DNA from: JBCFAY01 sp038562375
GTDB lineage: Bacteria; Bacillota; Clostridia; Christensenellales; CAG-138
Reading direction: 5' to 3'
Length of the DNA: 64,000 nucleotides
Assembly (NCBI GenBank): GCA_038562375.1
Contig: JBCFAY010000001.1
Span: forward strand, 1 to 64,000
In this document: positions 11,077 through 19,813 of the stretch, piece by piece
Layout: every line of letters starts with the position of its first letter
Position numbering within the stretch: the first letter of the stretch is position 1
Notes under the pieces: generated by a model
Told to the model about the DNA's origin: nothing
The model's input: only the letters and a program-made list of their open reading frames with translations
Databases searched by the model: none
Translations under genes and position numbers: made by a program

Positions 11077-12596
11077 AGCTCCGCCTCCTCTTTGTCCAGA
11101 TATCCCGCCATCAATAGGCCGATCTTCTCGGTGGAAAGCTCTTCCCGGCGGTAGATGCCCGTGAAGCCGCCCTTATAAATAACGGCGATCCGGTCGCACA
11201 GGGCAAAAATCTCGGAAAGCTCGGTGGAAACCAGAAGGATGCTCTTCCCCTTTTTGCTCTCCTGGAGGATGTTCGAATGGATGTTGTTGACCGCCTCGAG
11301 GTCGAGCCCCCGGGTGGGCTGGTTCATAATCAGCAGCTGGGTGCCGCAGGCGACTTCCCTTGCAAGCACCACCTTTTGTTGGTTGCCGCCGGAAAGTTCC
11401 CCCGCGAGGGCGTCCGGCCCCGGCGCTTTAACGGAAAAGTCGCGGATCGCCGCCTCGGTTTCGGCATTGCGCAGTTTTTCGTTGATCAGAACGCCTTTGC
11501 GCCATTTCGGCTGATAGCTGGTTTTGAGCATCATGTTTTCCGCGAGCGTCATGTCCATGACCATCGCGTCCCGGTACCGGTCCACCGGAACGTAGCCGAT
11601 ACCCAGGGCAATGCGTTCGCGCACGCTCTTGCGGGTAATGTCCGCGCCGTTGAGCAGTATGCTGCCGTGGGTAACGGGAAGGGCGCCGCAGATCGCGCCG
11701 CAAAGCTCTTCCTGGCCGTTTCCGCTGACGCCGGCTATGCCGAAGATCTCGCCCCGGACGATTTGGAACCTGATGTTTTTGAGCAGCGGCGTCCGGCTTT
11801 TGTGCTGCACGGAAACATCCCTCAGCTCCAGGCGGATATCCTCTTGTACAGCGGTGGACGCGCCCGAGCGCTCCGCCTTTACGATGTCTTTGCCGATCAT
11901 AAGGCGCGAAAGCTCCAGCTCGTTGGTTTCGTCCGCGCGGATATCGCCCGCCACAGCCCCGTTGCGCATGACCACGATCCGGTCGGCCACGGCCATGACC
12001 TCCTTGAGCTTATGGGTGATGAAGATGACGGAGTTGCCCTTGCCGGTATACTCCTTTACGAACTCCATGAGCTTGTCGGCTTCCTGCGGGGTCAGAACGG
12101 CCGTCGGCTCGTCCATGATCAAAAGGCTGGCCTTGAGATACAGAGCCTTCACGATTTCCACCTTTTGCTGCACGCCGACGGCGAGGCCGCCCACCTTTTC
12201 GTCCGCGGGCAGGTCGAATCCGTATTGCCTGCTCAGGCGCAGCACTTCCTCGCGGCATTTCGCGTAATCGATCCTGCCGCGCACGTTGCCCAAAATGATG
12301 TTCTCGGTGACCGTGTGGGCCGGAACCAGCGCAAAGTGCTGCTGGATCATGGATATGCCGAGCCCCATGGCGTCCTTTGGCGAATGGATGTGCTGCTCCT
12401 TGCCGTCCATGAAGATCTGGCTCGAATCCGCGCGGTACAGGCCGTACAGGATCTTCATGATCGTGCTTTTGCCCGCTCCGTTTTCGCCGAGCAGGGCCAG
12501 CACCTCGCCGCGCTGAATGGAAAACGAAACGTCCTTGTTTGCAATTACCCTTGCAAAGCACTTTGTGACGTTTCGCAGCTCAAAAAACGGGGTCAT
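11073..12596 (-). CDS. ABC transporter ATP-binding protein, BMP/nucleoside type (NupO-like)
   Basis: A 507-residue ATPase with two fused nucleotide-binding domains, as usual for the sugar/nucleoside class. The first has GENGAGKST and PTAVLTPQE; the second has ELSGGNQQKVVLARE and NQPTRGLDLEA and lacks a normal Walker A (SGNGQEEL), the family norm. An open frame extends to an ATG at 12656, but that upstream part is hairpin DNA; AAGGAGGG lies 9 bases before the ATG at 12596. It powers the two permeases that follow. Confidence 0.92.
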   Translation of the reverse strand: MTPFFELRNVTKCFARVIANKDVSFSIQRGEVLALLGENGAGKSTIMKILYGLYRADSSQIFMDGKEQHIHSPKDAMGLGISMIQQHFALVPAHTVTENIILGNVRGRIDYAKCREEVLRLSRQYGFDLPADEKVGGLAVGVQQKVEIVKALYLKASLLIMDEPTAVLTPQEADKLMEFVKEYTGKGNSVIFITHKLKEVMAVADRIVVMRNGAVAGDIRADETNELELSRLMIGKDIVKAERSGASTAVQEDIRLELRDVSVQHKSRTPLLKNIRFQIVRGEIFGIAGVSGNGQEELCGAICGALPVTHGSILLNGADITRKSVRERIALGIGYVPVDRYRDAMVMDMTLAENMMLKTSYQPKWRKGVLINEKLRNAETEAAIRDFSVKAPGPDALAGELSGGNQQKVVLAREVACGTQLLIMNQPTRGLDLEAVNNIHSNILQESKKGKSILLVSTELSEIFALCDRIAVIYKGGFTGIYRREELSTEKIGLLMAGYLDKEEAEL

Positions 12597-12627
12597 TGCC
12601 GCCAACCCTCCTTTTGCGCCCCTCATT

Positions 12628-12661
12628 ATGAAATGGAGCCCCCGAAGGGGCGCCATTTCAT
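12628..12661. other. Intercistronic hairpin between receptor and ATPase genes
   Basis: ATGAAATGG and GCCCC pair with GGGGC and CCATTTCAT around a 4-base loop with one A-G mismatch. There is no T tract, so it is more likely an mRNA-stabilising or processing hairpin than a terminator. It would allow more receptor than transporter protein from one transcript. Confidence 0.65.
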
Positions 12662-12680
12662 ATGAGACGCGGGCACGATT

Positions 12681-13718
12681 TTATTTTGCGAACATTGCCT
12701 TGAGGTCAACCTTGCCGTCGTTGAAATCCTTGATTCCCGCGTCGACGGCGTCCTTGATCTCCTGGGAGATGTTGTCCGTGTAGACGGGCACGAAGATGTT
12801 CTCCTTAATACCGGCCTCGTGGACCATGTTGCCGCTGAGCTGTCCTGCGATGAACTGCTGTACTGCCCAAACATAGAAGGTTTCAAAATCGAACTTGACG
12901 GAAGCCACGACCGTGTTCGGGTCGATGCTGTTCTGGTCGCTGGAGAAGCCGATGAACTTGATGCCCTTGGCCTTGGCCGCTTCGATCGCGCCCAGGCCCA
13001 CCTGGTTGGCGTATACAAACAGCGTGTCCGCGCCGTTGTCGATCATCTGCTCGGCCATCTGCTTGCCGAGGGCGACATCGTCCCAGCTGTTGGCATAGGC
13101 GCGGGTGGCTTTTGCGCCGGAGATGCCGCCCTCCTTTGCGATGGCGACGGAATTCTTCTCATAAACGTCCAGCAGGTGCTCCATGGGCTCGTTGGGGAAG
13201 CCGCCGATGGTGGCGAAGTTTCCGTTTTCGGTTACGTATCCCGCGATGATGGAGGCGATGTAACTGGCCTCGTACTCCTTGGGGAATATGGGCGCGATGT
13301 TGGCGCCGTCCGCTTTGGAGCCGTTCACAACGCAGAACGTGGTATCGGGATAGCTGCCCGCCACGGCTGCGGCGGCCTCGTCAAACTGGGAGCCCGCGGC
13401 CATGATCAGGTCGTACTTGCGCTCGGCATATTCCCGGAAGGTGGATTCAAAATCCGCGGCCTGTACGTTTTCCACATACTCGATGTTGGTGCCGAGCTTG
13501 CTGTTGCACGCCAGAAGGCCCGCATAGTTGGTGGCGTTCCAGCTCTGGTCGTTGATGGGACCGGGCAGGATAAGCACCATTTTATAATCCGACGCTTTCT
13601 TTTCCCCGTCGCCGGACTGGTCGGGCGCGCCTTGGGAAGGACCGCACCCGGCAAACGCGAAGCACGAAAAAGCAAGCACTGCAACGAGCAGACATGCAAG
13701 GATTCTATTTTTTTTCAT
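12681..13718 (-). CDS. BMP-family ABC transporter substrate-binding lipoprotein
   Basis: A 345-residue lipoprotein. The signal peptide ends in the lipobox FAGC with the modified cysteine at about residue 25, followed by a charged linker. The BMP (PnrA-like) fold is indicated by LPGPINDQSWN, NYAGLLACNSKLG and the repeated pattern of AAAAVAGSYPDTTFCVVNG. It is anchored on the outer face of the membrane and delivers substrate, probably a nucleoside, to the permeases. GAGGGAGG stands 8 bases before ATG. Its leader contains a 24-bp tandem duplication and a 20-codon upstream frame whose stop overlaps this start codon. Confidence 0.93.
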   Translation of the reverse strand: MKKNRILACLLVAVLAFSCFAFAGCGPSQGAPDQSGDGEKKASDYKMVLILPGPINDQSWNATNYAGLLACNSKLGTNIEYVENVQAADFESTFREYAERKYDLIMAAGSQFDEAAAAVAGSYPDTTFCVVNGSKADGANIAPIFPKEYEASYIASIIAGYVTENGNFATIGGFPNEPMEHLLDVYEKNSVAIAKEGGISGAKATRAYANSWDDVALGKQMAEQMIDNGADTLFVYANQVGLGAIEAAKAKGIKFIGFSSDQNSIDPNTVVASVKFDFETFYVWAVQQFIAGQLSGNMVHEAGIKENIFVPVYTDNISQEIKDAVDAGIKDFNDGKVDLKAMFAK

Positions 13719-13777
13719 ATAGAGTACCTCCCTCTCTTATTGCCCGAATCCATTGATTGAACTTTTCCCGAATCCAT
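13715..13777 (-). CDS. Possible 20-codon upstream ORF overlapping the receptor start
   Basis: Read on the minus strand from ATG at 13777, 20 codons encode MDSGKVQSMDSGNKRGRYSI and end with TGA inside the ATGA that starts the receptor gene. The repeated MDSG comes from the 24-bp tandem duplication, whose length is a multiple of three. No clear Shine-Dalgarno site precedes it, so expression is uncertain; the stop-start overlap is the only support. Confidence 0.25.
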   Translation of the reverse strand: MDSGKVQSMDSGNKRGRYSI

Positions 13778-13790
13778 TGATTGAACTTTT
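13743..13790. repeat. Perfect 24-bp tandem duplication in the receptor leader
   Basis: CCCGAATCCATTGATTGAAC plus TTTT occurs twice without mismatch at 13743-13766 and 13767-13790, about 25 bases upstream of the lipoprotein start. It may be a recent slippage duplication or a paired binding site. Confidence 0.95.
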
Positions 13791-13887
13791 AGCATTGTCC
13801 GAACGAACCGATCTGATTGTAGCTTTAGGCGTGCCTGGCGGAAGATCACCGCAGGCACCGTAGGGGAAGAACGCGTTCTTTATGTTT

Positions 13888-13893
13888 ATTATA
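13888..13893 (-). promoter_or_regulatory. Candidate -10 element for the first BMP operon
   Basis: TATAAT on the minus strand with no good -35 hexamer 16-18 bases upstream. A promoter lacking a -35 fits activator dependence, and the preceding genes encode an AraC-type response regulator. It would give a leader of about 160 nt. Confidence 0.4.
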
Positions 13894-13986
13894 GAATTGG
13901 GGTTTTACTAAAAAAAGGACGGTCCGTTACGATTTTGTCCAATATATTATGCTCTTGATAAGCAGGAAGGCGGATTGTGCCGAAAA

Positions 13987-14733
13987 TCAGGCGTCCTCGC
14001 TGTCGCCGGGGCAGATTTGGTTCCGGTATTCGAGCGGCGTCATGCCGTATTTCTTCTTGAATGCGGTGCTGAAATACTTTGCGTCCGTATACCCTACGAG
14101 CTTGGAGACGTCCGATACCTTGCAGGCGACCTGCCCCAAATAGGTCTTGGCCAGATGCAGCCGGTAATCCGCCAGGTATTCCTTGATGTTCCTGCCCGTA
14201 TGACGCTTGAACAGCTCGCACAGATAGTTCGGGGAAACGTAGAGCGCCTCGGCCATCTTGCGGAGCGTAACGGTTCCCGAATAGTTCTTCTCTATGTACT
14301 CAACGGCCTTTCTCACCAAAAGGTTTCGGATCTTGGCGGACTGCTCCGTTTCTTTTTCGGGAACGCATGCAAGCTCGGCGCGGATGGCCTCGAGAGCGCC
14401 TATCAGCTCCGTGGGAACTGTGGGCTTAAGGAGGTACCGTATGACGCCCATCTCGATCGCCTTTTGTGCATAGGCAAAATCCCCGTAGCCGCTCAGTATG
14501 ATGATGGGCACACCCGCTTTAACGGCGCGGATGCGCCGGATCAGCTCCAGGCCGGAAATGCCGGGCATGCGGATATCCGTGATCACGGCGTCCACCGGAT
14601 TGCGTTCGATGAACGCAAGGGCTTCCGCGGCGTCGCAGAATATGCCAGCCGCCTTGTATTCCTCCCGTGCGCTGATCAGCTTGAGCAATCCGCGCGCGAT
14701 CTTGGGCTCGTCGTCCACAATCACGATGTTCAT
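13987..14733 (-). CDS. Response regulator, AraC-type DNA-binding output (YesN-like)
   Basis: A 248-residue regulator. The receiver domain has the acidic pair D7-D8 and the phosphoacceptor D53 in ITDIRMPG, with the conserved K in LLKP. The C-terminal half (about 145-240) is an AraC double helix-turn-helix: VTLRKMAEALYVSPNYLCELFKR and VSDVSKLVGYTDAKYFSTAFKK. Its start overlaps the sensor kinase stop by 4 bases. YesN regulators usually activate a nearby importer; here the BMP lipoprotein gene lies 270 bases downstream on the same strand and is the obvious candidate target. Confidence 0.93.
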   Translation of the reverse strand: MNIVIVDDEPKIARGLLKLISAREEYKAAGIFCDAAEALAFIERNPVDAVITDIRMPGISGLELIRRIRAVKAGVPIIILSGYGDFAYAQKAIEMGVIRYLLKPTVPTELIGALEAIRAELACVPEKETEQSAKIRNLLVRKAVEYIEKNYSGTVTLRKMAEALYVSPNYLCELFKRHTGRNIKEYLADYRLHLAKTYLGQVACKVSDVSKLVGYTDAKYFSTAFKKKYGMTPLEYRNQICPGDSEDA

Positions 14734-16481
14734 GGGTCTTCCTCCGGATGCGCCTTAGGGATTGTGAGCATGATCCTGGCGCCCTGCCGCGTATTGTACA
14801 CCTTTAGACGGTGTTCTTCGCCATAGTACAGCCTGAGCCGTTTGTCCACATTGAACAGGCCGATCCCTCCCTGCCTGTGCTGCGTATCCAAGCAGGCGTT
14901 GAGCGCCGCGAGGATCTCGTCGGGGATACCGACCCCGTTGTCCTCAATGGTTATGGCGACCATCGCCCCGGCGTCCTCGGCGACGATGCGGATCAGCCCC
15001 TGCCTTTTACACGGTTCAATGCCGTGGAGAATGGCGTTTTCCACCAGCGGCTGGAGGATGAACTTCGGCACCTGCACGTTCCTTATGGGGTCGGGCAGCT
15101 CCATTTCATAGCGAAGGCGCTCCTCCAGCCTGTTTTTCTGTATGCGAAGATAGCAGGCCGCGTATTCAAATTCTTCTTCAAGGCGCACCAGCGGGGTCTT
15201 CGTATCGGTGCAGTAGCGCATCAGGCTCCCGAGGGAGAGCACGATGTCGCTGATGTCCTTTGCGCCCCTGTCCAGCAGCATCCAGTTGATCGAATCGAGC
15301 GTGTTGTACAGGAAATGCGGGTTGATCTGCGCCTGTAAGGCTTTGATCTCGGCGTTTTTCTGCGCAAGCTTTTCCTGATACACCGTGTTTACCAGGGTGT
15401 TGATCCTGCCGATCATGTAATTGAAGGAATCCGTCAGTTTGCCGATCTCGTCCTTCCTCCGGTTGGGGAGCCGGATGTCGAAGTTGTGTTCCTGGGCGCT
15501 TCGCATGGCTTCGGAAAGGCGGTTGATGGGCTGGGTGATGGCGTATGCGACAAAAGCGATCGCCGTGGAGATGCAAAGCGTGATGATCGCGACCGACAGC
15601 AGGATCTCCTGCTTGAGCTCCCCGGATTCGCGGAAGATATCCTTCTCGGCGATGAGCGAATAGGTTCGCCAGCCCGTTACGCCGTTGTACTGGCCGCGAA
15701 CATAGTACGGCCTGCCCATCCAGTTGAGCGTGAATCCCCGCTCGCCCTTTTCAAAGCGCTGCTCGATCGCGTTGAGCCAGCTTGTGTCCATCTTGATGTT
15801 GCTGCAGATCACTTCGGCCTGCTTGTCCACGATGACGCTGTATTGCCGTTCCCAGATTCCGTTGTTGTCGAAGATGAGGTTGCTGAAGGTGTCCTGCTCA
15901 AGTTCGATGACCAGGGCGCCCCGTACCGGTTTCCCCTCCGGCCCCGCGATGGCCCGGATCACGTAAAGCACCGGTTCCGTCTCGGTTTGATCTGCCCGGG
16001 GCAACGATTCCGTAACGCCCGTCCAAATGGATTTCTGAGGATTCTGCGCCGCAAGATCCACATATCCCGCCAGGCGTTCGGCCGACGGCACCTGCCCCTG
16101 TAACGCATACCGGGCATAGAGGATCCCCTTGTCGTCCAGAACGAAGATATTGTTGACCGCGTTAAAGGAGCGCAGCACGTTTTGGAGATATTCATCCAGA
16201 TACGCCTTGTTGTCGGGCGTCCCGCCGTTGCCGTTCCTTGGAAACAAATCCTGCACCACATGCGAACCCGCGCCGTTTTCCGCGGCATCCATGATATATC
16301 TTACCCTGAGGTTGATGTTGATATCGATGCGGTTGACGGTATCGGCCATTTCCTTTTTTTTATTTTCCACCACGATCCGCTTGCTGTGGGAATAGGAAAT
16401 AAGGCCGATAATCGCGCCGAGCGTAACCGCCGCGATCAAAAAGATACTGATTACTTTGATACGAAAGGAAAGATGCTTCAT
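14730..16481 (-). CDS. Sensor histidine kinase, YesM-like (LytS/His_kinase family)
   Basis: A 583-residue membrane kinase. It has an N-terminal helix (about 10-28), a large extracellular sensor region of about 260 residues, a second helix (AIITLCISTAIAFVAYAI), a HAMP-like linker, the phosphoacceptor box INPHFLYNTLDSINWML and a HATPase domain with ENAILHGIEP and EDNGVGIPDE. It should phosphorylate the downstream response regulator. The ligand is not evident; the linkage to a BMP importer suggests the same class of small molecule. Confidence 0.93.
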   Translation of the reverse strand: MKHLSFRIKVISIFLIAAVTLGAIIGLISYSHSKRIVVENKKKEMADTVNRIDININLRVRYIMDAAENGAGSHVVQDLFPRNGNGGTPDNKAYLDEYLQNVLRSFNAVNNIFVLDDKGILYARYALQGQVPSAERLAGYVDLAAQNPQKSIWTGVTESLPRADQTETEPVLYVIRAIAGPEGKPVRGALVIELEQDTFSNLIFDNNGIWERQYSVIVDKQAEVICSNIKMDTSWLNAIEQRFEKGERGFTLNWMGRPYYVRGQYNGVTGWRTYSLIAEKDIFRESGELKQEILLSVAIITLCISTAIAFVAYAITQPINRLSEAMRSAQEHNFDIRLPNRRKDEIGKLTDSFNYMIGRINTLVNTVYQEKLAQKNAEIKALQAQINPHFLYNTLDSINWMLLDRGAKDISDIVLSLGSLMRYCTDTKTPLVRLEEEFEYAACYLRIQKNRLEERLRYEMELPDPIRNVQVPKFILQPLVENAILHGIEPCKRQGLIRIVAEDAGAMVAITIEDNGVGIPDEILAALNACLDTQHRQGGIGLFNVDKRLRLYYGEEHRLKVYNTRQGARIMLTIPKAHPEEDP

Positions 16482-16805
16482 AAGTCTCCCGGTCGGATCA
16501 AGTATTTAAGCGGGATTTCTGTAATAAATTATTGTATCACAGCGGTGGCCGGATGTCGATTCAGCCTGAACCGTACTGCTTTTTCGGATCGGAGCGCGAG
16601 AAAAGCGAAATGCTTCAGACGCTCCCAAGTAAGAGCCTCAAAAACGATCTGCCGCAGCATCCGCGCCTGTATCGATATTATAAAAAAAAGGCTGTTCGCT
16701 TTCGCTGCAGCCTTCCATATTCCTTTGCCGCTCTGCCTTAATCAACAAAGTGCCTAAATTCGAGGGACATATCCCTTTCCCCTGTTTTACAACCCGGATT
16801 GCGGA
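16482..16805. other. Intergenic region between hom and the sensor kinase
   Basis: The 324 bases hold the hom terminator (16681-16714). I see no gene and no clear sigma-A promoter for the kinase operon in the rest. Confidence 0.6.
16681..16714 (-). terminator. Rho-independent terminator of hom
   Basis: Minus strand: AAGGCTG (complement of 16708-16714) pairs with CAGCCTT (complement of 16688-16694) and runs into a tract of T residues. It lies about 90 bases past the hom stop. Confidence 0.8.
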
Positions 16806-18092
16806 TCAATTCTCCTCGACGCGGATCAGGTTTTCCACATTCTTAACGACGTTCAGCCGCGCGATCTCCCTCAAAGCGGCCTGCACGGCCAGCTCGCGGG
16901 CGCTGTGCGTGATGAACGTGATGGGCACCTGCCCGCAGGGCTCCGCGACCTGAAGGACGTTTTTGAGCGAAACGTCGTGCTTGGCAAACACCCCGGCGAT
17001 GGCCGAAAGCACGCCCGTGCGGTCCAGCACATTCAGGCGGATGCAATAGACGCTCTCCCAATCGCGGTCGAGCTCGACGTTCGCGGACAGCCCTTCCACG
17101 TTCTCAAACGTCGAATACTTGTGTTCGCTGGTCAGGCCGGCATAGATCACGTCACTCATCACGGCGCTCGCCGTGGGCATCTGCCCCGCGCCGCGGCCGT
17201 AGAGCATCACATCGCCGACCGCGTGTCCCTTGAGGAACACCGCGTTGAACGAACCGCGCACCGAAGCGAGCGGATGCGTATTTTTGATCATGGTAGGATG
17301 CACGCGCACCTGCACGCGGTTGCCGCACTTCTTGCCGATCGCGAGCAGCTTGATCTCATAGCCGAGCTGGTTGGCGATCTGGATATCCTCCGGCGTGATC
17401 CGGGTGATCCCCTCGCGATAGATGCAGTCGATCGGGATGTGCGCGTGAAACGCCATCGAGGAAAGGATCGAAAGCTTGTAGGTCGCGTCCCAGCCCTCGA
17501 CGTCCGCCGCGGGATTCGCCTCGGCGTAGCCAAGGCGCTGCGCTTCCTTGAGAACTTCCCCAAAAGGCATCTTTTCCTCGGTCATCTTGGTGAGGATGAA
17601 GTTCGTCGTACCGTTGATGATGCCCATGACCTCGCTGATGTCGTTGGCCTGCATCGCGTCGATCAGCGTGCGGATCACGGGGATGCCGCCGCCCACCGTA
17701 GCCTCGTGATAAAGGCCCACGCCGTTTTGCTTGGCCGCGGTCTCAAACGACAGCCAATTCTTGGAAAACACCTCTTTATTGGAGGTGACCACCGTCTTTT
17801 TCGCATTGAGCGCCTCGAGTATATAGGTGCGGGCGGGCTCAACTCCGCCCATGCATTCGACGACGACGTCGATCGTCCCGTCCGACGCGATTTCGGACAT
17901 ATCCGTGGCAAAGAGTTCGCGCGGCGCCATGTGAAGGTTCGGCTCAGTCTCAAAATCTTTGATCAAAATGCGCGCGACCTCGATATCGAGCCGGTGCCGC
18001 TCCATAATCTGCGTGTGGTTTTCCATCGCGATGCGATAAACGCCCGCGCCCACCGTGCCGAATCCGAGTATGCCGATCCTGAGTTTTTTCAT
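16806..18092 (-). CDS. hom: Homoserine dehydrogenase
   Basis: A 428-residue enzyme converting aspartate semialdehyde to homoserine with NAD(P)H, the branch point to threonine and methionine. The Rossmann motif GFGTVGAGVY is at residues 11-20, the catalytic domain has GGGIPVIRTL and the family signature AEANPAADVEGWDATYK, and the C-terminal 80 residues form an ACT domain (NVLDRTGVLSAIAGVF) that usually gives threonine inhibition. The length fits the family. It follows coaX by 14 bases, an unusual partner, so it may be the last gene of the ECF-coaX-hom transcript. Confidence 0.97.
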   Translation of the reverse strand: MKKLRIGILGFGTVGAGVYRIAMENHTQIMERHRLDIEVARILIKDFETEPNLHMAPRELFATDMSEIASDGTIDVVVECMGGVEPARTYILEALNAKKTVVTSNKEVFSKNWLSFETAAKQNGVGLYHEATVGGGIPVIRTLIDAMQANDISEVMGIINGTTNFILTKMTEEKMPFGEVLKEAQRLGYAEANPAADVEGWDATYKLSILSSMAFHAHIPIDCIYREGITRITPEDIQIANQLGYEIKLLAIGKKCGNRVQVRVHPTMIKNTHPLASVRGSFNAVFLKGHAVGDVMLYGRGAGQMPTASAVMSDVIYAGLTSEHKYSTFENVEGLSANVELDRDWESVYCIRLNVLDRTGVLSAIAGVFAKHDVSLKNVLQVAEPCGQVPITFITHSARELAVQAALREIARLNVVKNVENLIRVEEN

Positions 18093-18106
18093 CCTATAAA
18101 ATCCCC

Positions 18107-18877
18107 TTAACCCTTGTTCATATCGTATATCATCCTCAGGCCTTCGAGCGTCAAAGTGCGGTTCAGCACGTCGATGCTGTCCGTCTCCGAGGCGATGAGC
18201 GAACTCATTCCGCCGGTCGCGATCACCCGGCAGGGCGCTCCGATCTCGCGCTTTAAGCGCTTGATCAGGTATTCGATCTGGCCGACATACCCGTAGATGA
18301 TGCCCGCCTGGATCGAGCGCTCCGTATTGGTGCAGATAAGCTTCGGCGGCTTGATGTATTCCACCTTATGGAGCATCTCGGCGTGCTCGATCAGTGCGTC
18401 CGTCGAGATCTGGAATCCCGGGCAGATCACCCCGCCGATAAAGCGCGCGTCTTTGGAAAGCACGATGAAATTCGTCGCTGTGCCGAAATCGATCGTGATG
18501 GCGGGCCCGCCGTAAAGGTTCAGCGTCGCCACCGCGTTGCAGATCCGGTCCGACCCCAGCGTCGCGGGATGTTCGTATCCGTTGACAAAGCCGAGCTTGA
18601 GCGAGGAATCCACCATCAGGGGCTTCAGCGCGCTAAAATAGATCGAGAACATATGCTCGATCGTATAGTTCATCGAAGGGATGACCGAGGACATTACGAT
18701 GCCGTCGACCGCTTCGGTCGGGATACTCAGATGCTGAAAGAACGACTCCATCTGAATGCCCAGCTCGTCCGCGGTCACATGGCGGTTCGATGTCATCCGC
18801 CATGAATGCAGCAGGCTCCCATTCTCGAACAACCCTACCTTGATGTTTGTGTTGCCCACATCCATCGCCAGCAGCAT
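18107..18877 (-). CDS. coaX: Type III pantothenate kinase
   Basis: A 256-residue enzyme for the first step of coenzyme A synthesis: ATP-dependent phosphorylation of pantothenate. Family marks are the N-terminal phosphate loop LLAMDVGNTNIKVGLF, the GSDRICN substrate loop and DFGTATNFIVL with GGVICPGFQIS. Type III kinases need a monovalent cation and resist CoA feedback. It is 18 bases downstream of an ECF S component gene on the same strand, which suggests pantothenate uptake coupled to its phosphorylation. Confidence 0.96.
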   Translation of the reverse strand: MLLAMDVGNTNIKVGLFENGSLLHSWRMTSNRHVTADELGIQMESFFQHLSIPTEAVDGIVMSSVIPSMNYTIEHMFSIYFSALKPLMVDSSLKLGFVNGYEHPATLGSDRICNAVATLNLYGGPAITIDFGTATNFIVLSKDARFIGGVICPGFQISTDALIEHAEMLHKVEYIKPPKLICTNTERSIQAGIIYGYVGQIEYLIKRLKREIGAPCRVIATGGMSSLIASETDSIDVLNRTLTLEGLRMIYDMNKG

Positions 18878-18895
18878 AGGTTCCTCCCGGGCCGT

Positions 18896-19543
18896 TTACT
18901 TCTGTATGCGCTTGAGAAGCGGACGGCAGACAAAGAATGCGGCCACCGCAGCGAGGACCGCCTCGGGGATGCCGCTTGTCAAAATCGTCGTTCCGATGAT
19001 CGCCAGCACCGCCTGATAGCCGATGCCCAATGCCGTGGCGTATTGCTCGCCGAAAAACAGATAGATTCCGAAGAGCACCAAAAACGTGTTAACGAGGCTC
19101 CCCAAAGCGCCGCTGAGCCCGAACGTCAGAATATCGCGCCCACGGGACGCGCCCTGAACGCGAAGCGCGCGGAACACAAGGCCCGCGACGGTCCCAACGA
19201 GGATACGCGGAAGGAAGCAGATCACAAGGCTCCAGGCGTTACCGCCGAGCTCGCCGAATTTATAAAACGGCGTAAATAAAAACGCAACCAGCGGCGACGG
19301 CGGCATGAACGTCCATACGATAAAGCTGAAAAGACCTGCAAAAAAGCCCATCAGCGTTCCGGCGCCGACGCCGAGCAAAATCGCGGTAATCACGACCGGG
19401 ATCATCCCGAGCGTCGCAACGATCGGGCCGATTGCGGGCAGTGATCCAAGGGGTGTAAAGCATACGATCGCCTCGATCGCAAGCAACATGGCAAATCTTG
19501 CAAGAAACAGGGTCTTGCTTTTTCCGTTATGATCCGACGGCAA
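18896..19543 (-). CDS. ECF transporter S component (possible pantothenate binder)
   Basis: A 215-residue membrane protein with about six hydrophobic segments and the ECF S-component layout: LARFAMLLAIEAIVCFTPLG at the N-terminus and a glycine-rich GVGAGTLMGFFAGLFSF. S components bind a vitamin and use a shared EcfAAT module, which is not encoded in this window. The start is TTG with AAGGAGGGG 6 bases upstream; no ATG fits. The neighbouring coaX suggests pantothenate as substrate (PanT-like), an inference from context only; folate or another vitamin is possible. Confidence 0.8.
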   Translation of the reverse strand: MPSDHNGKSKTLFLARFAMLLAIEAIVCFTPLGSLPAIGPIVATLGMIPVVITAILLGVGAGTLMGFFAGLFSFIVWTFMPPSPLVAFLFTPFYKFGELGGNAWSLVICFLPRILVGTVAGLVFRALRVQGASRGRDILTFGLSGALGSLVNTFLVLFGIYLFFGEQYATALGIGYQAVLAIIGTTILTSGIPEAVLAAVAAFFVCRPLLKRIQK

Positions 19544-19619
19544 CTTGATCCCCTCCTTCGGCGGCGGCCGTAGCGGCGTAGAAGTTCATGCATCCCCGCG
19601 CCCGACCATGGCTTTAGCA

Positions 19620-19648
19620 ATTATAACAAGCTTTTGGGCTTGATGCAA
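19620..19648 (-). promoter_or_regulatory. Sigma-A promoter of the ECF-coaX-hom genes
   Basis: Minus strand: -35 TTGCAT (19643-19648) and -10 TATAAT (19620-19625) with a 17-base spacer. The leader to the TTG start is about 70 nt. Confidence 0.75.
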
Positions 19649-19707
19649 CCTTTTCCCAAGTTCCTGCGTTTTCCGACAAAAGGGCACCAAAATACTAAAA
19701 ACTTTGC

Positions 19708-19736
19708 TTTACAGACCTATGATGGTTTAATATAAT
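19708..19736 (+). promoter_or_regulatory. Sigma-A promoter of the VanW-domain gene
   Basis: -35 TTTACA (19708-19713), 17-base spacer, -10 TATAAT (19731-19736). It lies about 78 bases before the start codon and diverges from the ECF promoter. Confidence 0.75.
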
Positions 19737-19813
19737 AGTAATGTTCTTGATACTTTTTTGTAAACGAATGATAGCTGTTTTCAACAGCTTGTAATAAGGA
19801 TTTGGAGGTAACC

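Noticed and set aside
13960..13985. SAM-I riboswitch suggested by CTTATCAAGAGC on the minus strand
   Set aside because: The motif is isolated, lies after the response-regulator gene and lacks the rest of the riboswitch core.
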